Below the pieces are notes generated by a model. It was not told the origin of the DNA and did no database searches. It worked only from the letters and a program-made list of their open reading frames with translations. 64,000 nt of DNA from Calonectria ilicicola (taxonomy: Eukaryota; Ascomycota; Sordariomycetes; Hypocreales; Nectriaceae), in the NCBI GenBank assembly GCA_020809705.1, contig CP085826.1:1984001-2048000 (forward strand). Direction: 5' to 3'. Shown here one piece after another: positions 23,464-36,437 of this stretch. Position numbers and translations under genes: made by a program. Position 1 is the first letter of the stretch. The number at the start of each line of letters is the position of its first letter.

Positions 23464-24518
23464 TTTGTTTGGGAAAGGAAAGAAGAGTGGCGGTATGCGA
23501 GGTTTGTCTTTGATGGAGAAAGTTGACTGGAGAGAAGAGCTTTAATTATAGCAGTAACATTTAGCCATTGTCTTATTTATAATTTATTCAGCCAGACAAA
23601 TCTCATGTTGTGCGCTGTACAAGTGCTTGTAGCACGCTTGGCTCTTGGTAAGTGCCAAGGCCTTCAAGTGGTCACATTCCCTACCCAGAATGACATAGTA
23701 TATGCCCATCCACCTGAGGAGCATTGTCCCATTACCGCGATGGTAAGCGGGTGACAAAAAAGGGCCCATCTGTCCTACAGTGTGTGGATATTGTGGCAGA
23801 GTGATACCCTGTAGTGTGCCCCGACGATAATTTAATCAAGGTGCACAGGTGCAACCTCACCCTCCTGATCTATCCAATCGCATCTCTAAAATGATGAGTA
23901 GGTAACGATACACATGGGCGGTAATTTCGTAAATACTGTATCTTAGGGTTGCTCTCTTTTTTTCTGTCAACTGCTGATGGGTATAGATCGTCGGTTACCC
24001 GACATAGAAACTATTGACAAATATTTATTCACATTGCATCGCCATCAGGTCATATTAATTAACGACCCCTCAATTTCCGTACAACAAATAATCACCACCT
24101 CTAGGACTCTGCCAGCCCAAAGCGGTTAAAAAGGTGACCAACATTCGTGTGATGCGATGTAACTCGCCAAACAATACCCAGGCCCCTCTTTGCCAAGCGC
24201 GGGGACTCCCTTGAAAATCCTCCGAACCCAACGAGAAGTGGACTCTTATGTGAGATCCTCCGAAAAGGAAAAACCCTTGCGCATTTGGGAAATGATCACC
24301 TACTTTTACGTCACTGCAACATATTCAAATATTTTATCCAAGCGTGCTCTTTTCATAAAGAAGCATAATATTTCACAACATTGCATCAAATCAAAACCTT
24401 ATATGGAGCTGCATAATATTATCCTTTTTTTATGCGTCAAAACTGAGACACACATTCTGAATTTTGCCCCTCTTTTTCCATTTTCAAGCTTTCCATTTGT
24501 CACATTTTCTTTTCCATT
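23464..24518. other. Intergenic, 1.05 kb
   Basis: Contains the RidA promoter and the 3' flank of the MOSC gene. The plus-strand ORF at 24,190-24,657 is low-complexity and antisense to the true last MOSC exon, so it was not accepted. Nothing else recognised. Confidence 0.6.
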
Positions 24519-25856
24519 TTACTTCTTGGTTTGCGTAACGCCAAAGGTTGTAAGGTGCGGCCAATCTGGAGGGTTTGTTAGCGACGTCAACTGTGAATGT
24601 GACTATCCTAAAGACATTGGTGACTTACCGAATGTTGTTCTGGCCGGGTTGACGTGAGTGACTCTGGCGCTTTGTCCAATTTGGAGTGTATTGCCGATGG
24701 CATTTCCGAAGCAGTATCCATATCGCCCAAACACTGGGCTGTATTTGGCACCTTTATCCACTCTCCTGTCTTTGTTGAGTTTCTTCCACGCCAAGCCTCG
24801 ATCATCCGTGGCAGTGGCGCCAGTGTCATAATCCACGGTGATGCTCTGACATCGATAGCAGTTGGCAGTCAAGGGCATCGTGATGCCGCCGGAAAACGTC
24901 AACTCTCCCCAGTAATCCTCCACAAACGCCTTTGATGCGCCTTTGACCACAATATTGGGGCGGAATTTGGTCACGTCCATTTTACATCCATCGGTTAGTC
25001 GTGACGTGACTTGATCGTTTGATTCCTCGGTGACAACAAGGTAGTGCGCGATATCGTTGAAAGCCAGTCGCTCGGATGGGAGGCTGAAGAATGGAATCAT
25101 TGCCTTGAGACGCTTCACAAACCTTGCCGTCTTCAGCCCAGCTGGGCTATTTGGCGCAAAAGAACCGAGCACTGGCCTTGAGCCATCGCCAATGTAAACT
25201 AACCTAGCCTCGAAACCAAGGCGATCGACGAACCAGCTTGCAAGTTCATCCCCCATATCATATGCATCGGTCTTGCTGGTGTGAAGGTCGACCTCCCTTT
25301 TCGTAAGGCCAGCTATCGACGGCTGCAATGGGAATCGAAGCTTGTCCGAAGTTGTGACGTTCTTTACTACGTCGAATTGGGTCCCGCGGCCTTTCCATTC
25401 AATCTCAATTTCTCCAGTTTTCGGATCGTCGCCGTAGTCGACTGAGGCCTGGAATAGTGCCATTTGTAGATAGTAGCCAATGAGCATGGTCTCATATCGA
25501 ATTCCATCGTCCTCGCGGTGAACCTTTTGGATGCAGAATGTTCTGTCTCCAATCACCCCATATGGGCCGAGATGTGCCTTTTTCAAAGAACAACCGCGTA
25601 ATCCTTTGACTGGATACACGTAAAGCTACCCGACCCGATTAGCATGGAGTCAATTGCTGATATTTCCCTTGTAATGGCCCACCTGTGTAATTTTCAACTC
25701 GGGCCCACTCGGCCTTCCTGGTGAAGAAAGGGCAAGGTAGATGATAGTCCCAACAAGGACAAGGCCGAGGACACCAATGGTTGCTGTAGCCTGTCCATCC
25801 ATTGAAGAAGCGTTTCGTAAGATGCTGTGGGTGTAATTGGCAACAGAACGGAGCAA
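24519..25856 (-). CDS. MOSC-domain molybdoprotein, mARC-like, N-anchored
   Basis: Minus-strand exons 25,856-25,683, 25,625-24,629 and 24,565-24,519 give 405 residues. A hydrophobic anchor at about residues 26-44 is followed by the MOSC N-terminal beta-barrel beginning ITQLYVYPVKGLRGC, then the MOSC domain with the cysteine region NCYRCQSITVDYDTG (Cys314 and Cys317) and the final strand GNTLQIGQSARVTHV. The last 18-codon exon restores the family ending (FDWPHLTTFG). In mARC (mitochondrial amidoxime reducing component) a cysteine in this region binds the molybdenum cofactor, and the enzyme reduces N-hydroxylated substrates with electrons from cytochrome b5. N-anchor plus two-domain order match mARC rather than Moco sulfurase, whose MOSC is C-terminal to an aminotransferase-like domain. 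The start could instead be Met19. Confidence 0.9.
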
Positions 25857-26384
25857 ATTGGGGGATTAAAAAAGTCTAGGACCAAGGCCGGATCCGACGG
25901 TCGGCATCCGCACAATATCTACCTTTAGTGACGTATGGCTGCAAACATTACTAAGTCAGCGATGATCCCCGCACCAGTGGAATCCATCCCAAGGCAAAGG
26001 CATTATCGACGAGACCGGCGTCAAACGCTATTCATGACCTCAACGCTAAACTTTATACAGACATTTGATAGCCCAAACATTGTGCATTGATAAGCCTGAT
26101 AAGACTAGACATGCGGGGCATGCAAAGCCACGATAGTGTCTCCAGACACGAAATGGTGGGGTAAGGAGCCCTCGGACTCCGGGTTGGCACCCGCAGCTGT
26201 GGTCAAAGATATTACCGTTATGAGAAGAGTAGGCTAGCTCCACCAAAACGGTAATTCTAGTAGAGTGTAATATATAATGTCTAAGCTTGTGAGATCAAGT
26301 CGTATGTAGGAAAAAAAAAAAGACATTGGATCAAATTATTAACTGTCAGTGTTTTGGTCAATCAACATCTAGGTCTCAGCAAAG
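25857..26384. promoter_or_regulatory. Shared divergent promoter region, MOSC and b5 reductase
   Basis: The MOSC gene (minus) and the b5 reductase gene (plus) start 528 bp apart and read away from each other, so this interval must hold both promoters. It includes CGG-containing sites (about 25,885-25,905) of the type bound by Zn2Cys6 factors, but no clear palindrome was established. Co-regulation is an inference from the arrangement. Confidence 0.5.
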
Positions 26385-27470
26385 ATGACGCTTACTTCTG
26401 GCGGTGCACCCTCCTCGCTGGAGGTTTTGGAGTCTACCATATTTCGACCTATTACAAACCCTTACGTTATCACATTTGTGGTGCTTGGAATTGGGTACCT
26501 TTTGTTCTCAGCTGGTAAGTCAACACTTGGTAATTTGGAAAATTCCGAGTGGCTAACCAATCTTCTGGGTCCAAGCCAATGCCAACTTTCGGCGGCAAAC
26601 AGTGTTGAAACCGGATCTATTTCAAGAGTTTGAGCAAGTAGAAAAAGTAGTTCTCTCACAGAACGTGGCAAAGTGATTAAACCCCCAGATTTAATGATCT
26701 AAACTAGTCTGACATCAATGTTAGGTACCGCTTCAAACTCCCGACTCCAAATTCGATCCTTGGGCTTCCCATCGGCCAGCACATCTCCATCGGCGCATTA
26801 ATCAAGCAATCTGACGGATCTATGAAAGAAATTGTACGATCGTACACTCCATTAACTGGAGATGAACAGCCTGGCTATTTTGACCTTCTGATTAAGACAT
26901 ATCCCCAAGGCAACATTTCGCAACATATTGCTTCATTAAAGAAGGGCGACACCATTCGCGTGCGTGGCCCCAAGGGTGCATTTAAGTACTCTCCCAATAT
27001 GGTTCGACATTTTGGCATGATAGCCGGTGGAACCGGCCTCACTCCAATGTTGCAGGTGATCCAAGCCATCTCGAGAGGACGCCGCCAAGGAGACAAGACA
27101 GAAGTCGACTTCATTTTCGCCAACGTCACTCCAGAGGATATACTTTTGAAAGATGTCTTGGATGATTTGGCAACACAGGATGGTCGAATACGCGTTCATT
27201 ATGTTGTAAATCAAGCCCCCAAAAGCTGGACTGGCGGAGTTGGCTTTGTGACGCCAGAAATGATCAAGGTAAGAATAAGCCCGGGTTGGCCTCCATTTGG
27301 TATATGTCTAACTCATATAGTCACGATTTCCGAAACCTTCCTCAGAGATGAAAGTCTTATTGTGCGGCCCACCCCCGATGATTGCGGCTATGAAGAAGGC
27401 GACAATGAGTCTCGGATATGATAAAGCGAGGCCTGTGAGTAAATTAGAGGATCAAGTGTTCGTTTTCTAA
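26385..27470 (+). CDS. NADH-cytochrome b5 reductase
   Basis: Four exons (26,385-26,514; 26,576-26,672; 26,725-27,268; 27,321-27,470) encode 306 residues. A single transmembrane segment at about 24-42 anchors the protein. Next come the FAD-binding RSYTPLT and the GNISQHI strand, then the NADH-binding GGTGLTPM and CGPPPM motifs. The C terminus ends VFVF, as in the CBR1/MCR1 family. It takes electrons from NADH and passes them to cytochrome b5 at the ER or mitochondrial outer membrane. The gene is divergent from the MOSC gene and close to cytochrome b5, forming a complete electron chain. The acceptor of intron 1 (CCAAG) is slightly weak but frame and homology support it. Confidence 0.92.
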
Positions 27471-27830
27471 TTAACGCACGCAATGGGAAACTGGATGTTG
27501 ACTTTCACGTCCACATATGAGCGTTCATCCGAGAAACCAAGAACTGAGACAGCCTTTTGTAATATGCAGTGTCGAATATCTGTAATATTTGACAACAGCC
27601 AACTGCATGTAGAAATAAATATATCCGGGAGATCTAGATTTCAAAGCCCTCACATCAAAAAAAGTGAATTTGTGGTTAAGCGAAAATATCAACCTCGCAG
27701 TGTTAACATGGCCCTCTTGGCGACTACAAAACAATTCGTGCGTATTTGAGAATTAAATTTTATTCCTGCATATCTAAATCTTATTACTGTAGTCTATTAT
27801 AGCTGCATCAACTGGCCCAGAAGACGGACG

Positions 27831-29857
27831 TCATTTTGTGTTTCTTCGTTTCAAGACTTCGGATCTAGAACGAGGATTGTCACTCAAGACAGATAAGCGG
27901 GTACTGGATTCAATCTCATGGACAGAATCCAAATCCGGTGTGCCAGTATGTTGAGAATTAATCAGCTCAGCCCTCTTTAAAATAACGAACGAATTAGATA
28001 ATTGGATTTTAAACCCCTTTTCGATACCAACTATGAGCCGGACTTTTTGTAAGCATGTTGCTGCTAGTAGTCTTGAAATTGGCGGCGAAGATGACTCACG
28101 AAGGATCAAATAAGCGTATTTGAAAAGCACAGGAGCCCATACAAGCAGCGCGATAACCTGGCCTACATTCCAAGTTGATGCTGATTTGTTAGCGTAGTCG
28201 TCACTTATCGAAGCCTTGATGTGAGCAAGGTTGAAAAAGGTATACAGCAAAACTCCTGACTCGGTGAATAAGTGTATGATTCTGGAGATATTCGTAACAT
28301 ATTCTTCCAGGCATGATTTTCTTTTAATACGTCTTGGTTGATATGAACCTCGAGGTGCCTGATATGATGTTCTTTTCTGGATCAACCCTGCCTCAGCGGG
28401 GTCACAAATAATTTTCGAAATCAGGATGATGCCTAATGAAACATAGCCGCAGTAAGTCACAAGTGATAAATAAATAGATTCTGAGGCATAAGAGTCATCT
28501 GAAAGACAAAATGTCAACAGTGACGGATTATTTCCGCATTCGCTTAGCTTGTTCTGGTCACTAAACATTTCGTATACGCGATCATTGTTTGGCTTCATGC
28601 CAATATCTGCAGCTATCCGAACAAGAATTAAGCTAGCAAGGGATAAGAACATGGCATTAAACGAATTAAGCTTAGAGTGGTGTAAGCTCCATTGTGTTAG
28701 AACTATCGGTATGGACCCGGCGCTAGCAATACTCGTGAGACTGGCGTGAGTGTCAATGAGACTTTGCCAATCTTCAACCCCACTGAATATCGATGACTGG
28801 GAGTTTGCATATAGTATGGAAGTTGAGATTGCCAAGATGAAGAAGCATTCCGCTTCATGGAAGTCCACAAGAAACGTTCTAGTCGCCTTGCCGAAGTCAC
28901 ACAGTTCTGTTTGATCAAAGAAACGGTCGAAACGTCTGGGTAATATGACAGTGCCCTTTCGTCGACCGGAATAGATGCGTCGCATCCACTCGAGGAGGAA
29001 TCCAAGCACCCAAGCATATAAAGCAAGTGCGTTTTGGAGGGTGTAAGACATAATGACCTGGAATCTAGTTAACCCATCAGCATCTTTTATGCCGAGGACG
29101 TAAATGCTCATACGCCGGGCCCGGCAAGGTCAATGTTAATTTGACCTTCCACATTGGAACATATGGTAGACATGTTGTCCGCTAACAAACTCCAATCTAC
29201 TCTTTTATGCGCCCAGAAGTCATCTGTAGGGCGGAAATCTATTGAACAATCGGAACCGCTGTCACAACTCTTGATTGCACACGAGTAATTGTCTTTCAGG
29301 ATTGTGATGCCGTTTATCTTGGAAATATTTGCGACGCCGATTTCATCCGCGAATGTATCGATCGATTGAAAGTAGGTGTTATTGACCTCAGGGAAAGCAT
29401 CTCTTGACAAAGACAATGTCGCCAACGTGAGACAATTCGAAAACTGTTCCCACGTTTTGAACAAAGTCGATTTGTTACTACACAATTTTGCATAGTCAAT
29501 CTTTCCTCCAGTATTAATAGCAGTTGAATTATTTAGAGTAATGGGCTGAAACGAGGTGCTTGGATCACGGGAAATCTCTTTTACCGTGTTGTTACGAAGC
29601 TGCTCGAACAAGTTCCAAGAGTTCGCGATCGAGGTAAGTATCGAAGCCGTACCGGCGGAGCCCCAATGCGTTTTTGGAATGATTTGGGTAAATACAGTGT
29701 CATTGGGAACACCCAAAGTGTCTTCATCCCATTGTATCATATTTGTGTGAGTATCTGGAAATAATTTAGCTTGTGGAAAATGGTGAGAAAAGTGAACAAA
29801 TAGGACGGAAATGTGCAGGCTACAGGGAGGCCACCTGCTTTTAAAGTACTTAATCAT
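27831..29857 (-). CDS. Multi-pass membrane protein of unknown function with large N-terminal extracytoplasmic domain
   Basis: Minus-strand exons 29,857-29,114 and 29,057-27,831 joined over a 56-bp intron (GTATGA...TTCCAG) give 656 residues in frame. The first about 245 residues follow an N-terminal hydrophobic stretch and form a polar, Cys- and Asn-x-Ser/Thr-rich domain that looks extracytoplasmic. The rest has about 6-7 hydrophobic segments separated by basic loops, and a Ser-rich cytoplasmic tail. This layout resembles a common but uncharacterised family of filamentous fungi. I recognise no catalytic motif. A GT-AG pair at about 28,100 could remove 19 residues in frame, so splicing there is uncertain. 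It is tail-to-tail with the b5 reductase. Confidence 0.75.
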
Positions 29858-30772
29858 TTTTGCCTACCCCCTTGAGGATCCTTAGTTACTTTGTGCAAAA
29901 TTTCGAAAGAATTAGTCTCTGCACTGCTTGGGGCAGTGCGACCTTTGAATGTGTGTATGATTCTCGCATCTGGCCTATTATACCAAGGCGGTGCGACTTT
30001 TCACCATCCTGTGGCCCCCAAATATGTCGCTTATGCACAATTGGACATGTATCTCTGTTTATCCTTCGTCTGCCTTGGCTGGAGAGGCAGTAAATTGAAG
30101 CCACAGCTGGCGTTGTTTGCGCCACCCCACCAGATGATGAGCCGTCTTAGCCGAGCTGACGGTTGGCAATGTTATCTACAGCCAATGTGTGCGTCGGATG
30201 CGTGCGTCTAACTAAAAGCCTCCCTAAAAAGCAACTATCAACAATGTCTCACTGCAGTTATGTGACTATAAAAATCTGCGGCTGAGCAGGTGGGGTGAAG
30301 ATCCTGCATTTTAGTTCGCTACTTCCAAGAAGCTGGAAATCTAAGAAGACAGACAGGATTATATCCTCCAGATACTAACGTGTATATGATGACATTCCAG
30401 AAAGATATATATTCGTGACTAAATGTAAACAATATCAGCGGGAGGATTTTAAGCTAATCCGAGTGTTGCTTGCAGTCGGCTTAACTGCTACTCGGAGGTG
30501 TGTGTACTTCAGTGATTACCCTCTCCTTCGGTAGACAGCTCTGGCTTGGCCATCCAGAGAGCAAGAGGCTTTTCTTTAGTAAAAGAAAAAAAAAAGACTA
30601 TAGAGCAATGGCTTGTATTGCCTCTTTTTATAAGACCTGTACAGAAAAAGCCTCTACTGCCGCTCATCAACATACCTCGATATGATAATGCGGGACTCGA
30701 TATTAACAAATTTGTGTATTTATTCTAAAAGGCAACTCTAAAGGGTCTTCGACTATTAACTTATTCAAGGAA
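29858..30772. other. Intergenic, 0.9 kb
   Basis: No supported gene; short ORFs on both strands have no domains. It holds the promoter of the membrane protein and the 3' end of the flavin monooxygenase. Confidence 0.6.
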
Positions 30773-32992
<2,220 letters not shown>

Positions 32993-34493
32993 CTTGCGCT
33001 CTCTCTTGGGTTTTTTATGGCTCTCGATTAATTGTGGTGGCGGTGTGTTCGGTAATGTGTCCGAGTATGTCTTGCTCTGGCGAAGCGTGAAATGAAGTGT
33101 GGTGATGGAGATGTTGGATTTGGTCGAAACACAGACACACTTATATGTTTGAAGATATTGGTGTGATGTACCACATACGTTGAGTTACAGCCGCATCCTT
33201 GGCTATTCCTATTCGCAGGTGATGTCTCATCGTCAACAAGATTCGCAGTTGCAAAGTCAAAGCGACCATTGGACGCCATGACGGCGGAATGTGGGGGGCC
33301 ATGCCTGGAAAGGGGAAGATGTCTACTCTAAGACATGGGTCCCCACAGCGAAGTTGAGATGTCGGGACACACAACCGGCAAAAACCTGCACCCCGCTTCT
33401 GTCAATGTCGTGGATTCAGCCACTCGTAAGCAATTGTCAGCAGTATTGATCGTCAGAGCGCTCTCTTGACCGCGCCAGCCCCGCACAAACGGCCCCTCCC
33501 CATGCCCAAAGCCAACGTCTCGCACTGACTAATGCTTAAGAATTCATGCTGGAGGTGGGACTTTGCGAGTTGACATGCGTACGCACCATGCGGTGAACTG
33601 TATGAAGCCCCTTGTCTGATGCATTCAGTAAGACAGCCACAAGTCAACACCTTGCCTACAGAATTTAATTGGAAGATTGTTGTGACCCCCGTGGGGATCT
33701 GCAAAATCGCTCCCGAGGTACAAAAAGCCTCAGAAATCTACGGCACGTATACCGATCTTGCAAGTGAAGGAGTGGGCCTTGTACTTAGGTGGGTGGATGG
33801 AAGCTTGGCAAAGTATCACAGAATAGTTTGGGCGGAAAAAGGAATCCAAGTAAACAAGTAGTCCGAATTCGTGTAAATGTTTATCGAGAGAAACAAAGAA
33901 AAATACTGTGTATAAATCGGACTGGTGGTTTTTATTCTAGATTCTGTGAGAATCTCAGTAGTGTTACCCTTGAGAGACGAAATTGCAAATTGTGATGTTC
34001 TCGTCAACCTTCGTGCTCCCCGCCCGGCCAGCTGTCCGCGCCATCAGTGTGGGGTAGTTGAACTAGCCGAGGAAGCCGTCTGCACTGGGATCGGGTTCGG
34101 ATCGCGTCTGAAACGACTACTGGGTCTGTAGCCCTCTGGCTGTCTCCTCCACGGACGCCAAACGGACAGTATCAACATTCCGTATTACCCACTGCACCTC
34201 GGAACTAGTGCTGAAATGACTTTACTCCCATACCTCGGGCTACGCAACTATTTTTACGGGCTTTTTAATCTCCTAGTGGATAGCCCATGCTACTTTTCCC
34301 TCCATCTTTTGCTGTATAAGCTTTCACGATCGGGGGCACGCAAAACCACGGCCCGTGTTTGGGAGCGAAGCAGCGAAATGACCGTGCATTTCCGCGTAAT
34401 CTTTTGGCTTTAAATATCTAAATCGGGCTCTGGCTATCTCCAGGTTCCTCTTACTCAGCAAGGCAAGGTTTTGCCAGGTTGGAGATGGACTCT
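32993..34493. other. Intergenic, 1.5 kb
   Basis: Promoter of the flavin hydroxylase and 3' flank of the aldolase. ORFs of 60-85 codons on both strands lack recognisable domains. Nothing else seen. Confidence 0.6.
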
Positions 34494-35625
34494 TTAGGAT
34501 CCATAGATTTCAGGCTTTTTAATCTCGCCAACCGCGACGAGCATATCCTTGGGGAAATCATTTCTCGACTCCGGCTTATGAGTACCGTTTGCCTTAGCAG
34601 CCGCCGGGTTTTTGATCAATCGCTTCAATTTGCCCATCTCGCTTGACATCCAGCCAGTCAAGGCCACGATATCTGCCCCACAATTGACAAAGTGAAAACC
34701 TTGATCGTATTTCTGTGCAGCTAACACGGATTTTTAGCGTTGGGATAGTGCCATGGTACCGTGCTCCAGCTGATAACAACTCACCTGCCTCTGCACTCAA
34801 GGCAAAATGGCCGGCATATTTTCCGGCCCGTAATGTAGCTTGTAACACTTTTTCAGTAGCTTCTTGGACCTCGGGGATGGAAGCATGATCAAATGCAACG
34901 TATCCTAGTGAAGAAGCAAGGTCATTTGGACCAATAAACAACATGTCTAGAAACTGACGTTAGTTGATGCGATTGCAAGAGTGGATGGGTGGAGGCTGTA
35001 CCAATTCCTTCGACTTGGGCAATTGCTTCCACGTTTTCAACAGCCTTTCGAGACTCTATTTGTACGCAGACCATTACGTTGTCATTGGCATTCAGCAGAT
35101 ATTCTCTACCCGTCAGATTAAACGCCGCTGGCGCAAACATGGCACCTGCACCACGAATTCCATCTGGATACCGTTTGGATGGATATTTTACTGCCCGCAC
35201 GATTTCCTCTGCGTGTTCCTTAGTCTCACACATCGGGACCATAATTGCGTGAGCGCCTGCATCGAGTGCACGCTTTATCATCCAAGGTTCGCCAGCGGCC
35301 ACTCTAACAATTGGTGATGCTCCACTTGACGAGATTGCTCCGATCTGTAGATACATATTTTGATCATCGATATTTCCATGTTCGCAATCTATCAAAACCC
35401 ACTAAATCCCGTATTGTCAACATATAACTTATCACAATTCAGGTATTACTTCGGAGCACAAACGTCTTCTCCCAACGGGGCAATTGTCCTAGCCAGGGTA
35501 TATCCGGGCAATTCAAGCCACTGTCCCACACTAGGCCCTTGCCGTTGCTTCGCGCGCTCTAGGGATTGCCATAAACGCGTCTTTCCAGAGGAATCAACAA
35601 CTGGTGAGGAAATCTGGTTTGACAT
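34494..35625 (-). CDS. HpcH/HpaI-family class II pyruvate aldolase
   Basis: Four minus-strand exons (35,625-35,464; 35,401-35,002; 34,946-34,785; 34,720-34,494) give 316 residues. The first exon supplies the family start (GQWLELPGYTLARTIA), and intron 1 splits the conserved D-W of the first strand. Active-site features are the histidine in DCEHGN, the metal-binding glutamate in VQIESRKAVENV and the metal aspartate in FIGPNDLASSLG. These enzymes reversibly cleave 4-hydroxy-2-oxo acids to pyruvate and an aldehyde, a late step of meta-type aromatic degradation. Donor of intron 1 is GTTTGT, less usual. The gene lies between a phenol hydroxylase and a regulator on a plausible catabolic segment, but no ring-cleavage dioxygenase is present here. 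Confidence 0.9.
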
Positions 35626-36437
35626 GGTTGTCGATTCTAGGCGTCAGGTATCCGCTAAAACCCGCTGCTAGATGCTACTTGCCGCGTCATACTTGGCTGG
35701 CATGTCTCTACATATTTAACAACCATGAACAAGACTGACCTATAAGCGAATCTCCGCAACTCAATCTTCTGATTAGCGACGCGTCTTGGCCTTTGACAAC
35801 ATCGGCCGGAGCCCGGTCCGAGAAGTTATCTTGGCAACGCGGCTTATCAATGTGGGTCCAGGATGGTTTACGTAACGATCCATCAGTCAAGAGAATTGAC
35901 AGCACCTCAAGGTAAAATGCACCACGTCGCATGTCTAAGACGCATCATCTTATTGGATGGAGAATAAATGGTAGAATTATAAAAGAGTTTTTGTGCAAGT
36001 TTATCTGCTCTTGGTGAATCTGAATCTGATTCATGGTACAACATGCATGCCTGGCATACCAGAGTCGAGTAATTGCCAGTGCCCAGTTTGCGTGGTTATG
36101 GGAATAGTAGGATGGGCACGTTGCTGAATATTCTCACTGCAATAATCCGGCTTTTAATAAACACCCTATCAATCAATCCATCGCCTTGTTCTAGTTCAAT
36201 CGCTATCTATGAGGCACGGCGATAAGAGACGACGCGCTAAACCCCTTCCCCGTGTAGAACGGTGCTCCGCACTCGGCCTTCAGATGTAACCCCGAGTCTC
36301 GTCATCCAGAGACGGTGTGTCTCTTCAAGTTAGTTACATTGCAAGGTTGCTTCAAAGTTGTTTGAGAACGAGATTTCGTCATAAACACTGAAATTGCTAA
36401 CCTTAGTATTTTGTGCCGTGGTTGATCGACAACTGGC
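35626..36437. other. Divergent intergenic region, aldolase and Zn2Cys6 regulator
   Basis: About 0.8 kb between two genes that read away from each other, so it contains both promoters. No gene or clear operator established. Short ORFs at 35,708-35,932 and 36,302-36,724 are shadows or noise. Confidence 0.6.

Noticed and set aside
24190..24657. 155-codon plus-strand ORF
   Set aside because: Low-complexity Phe/Ser-rich translation; it overlaps the last MOSC exon on the other strand.
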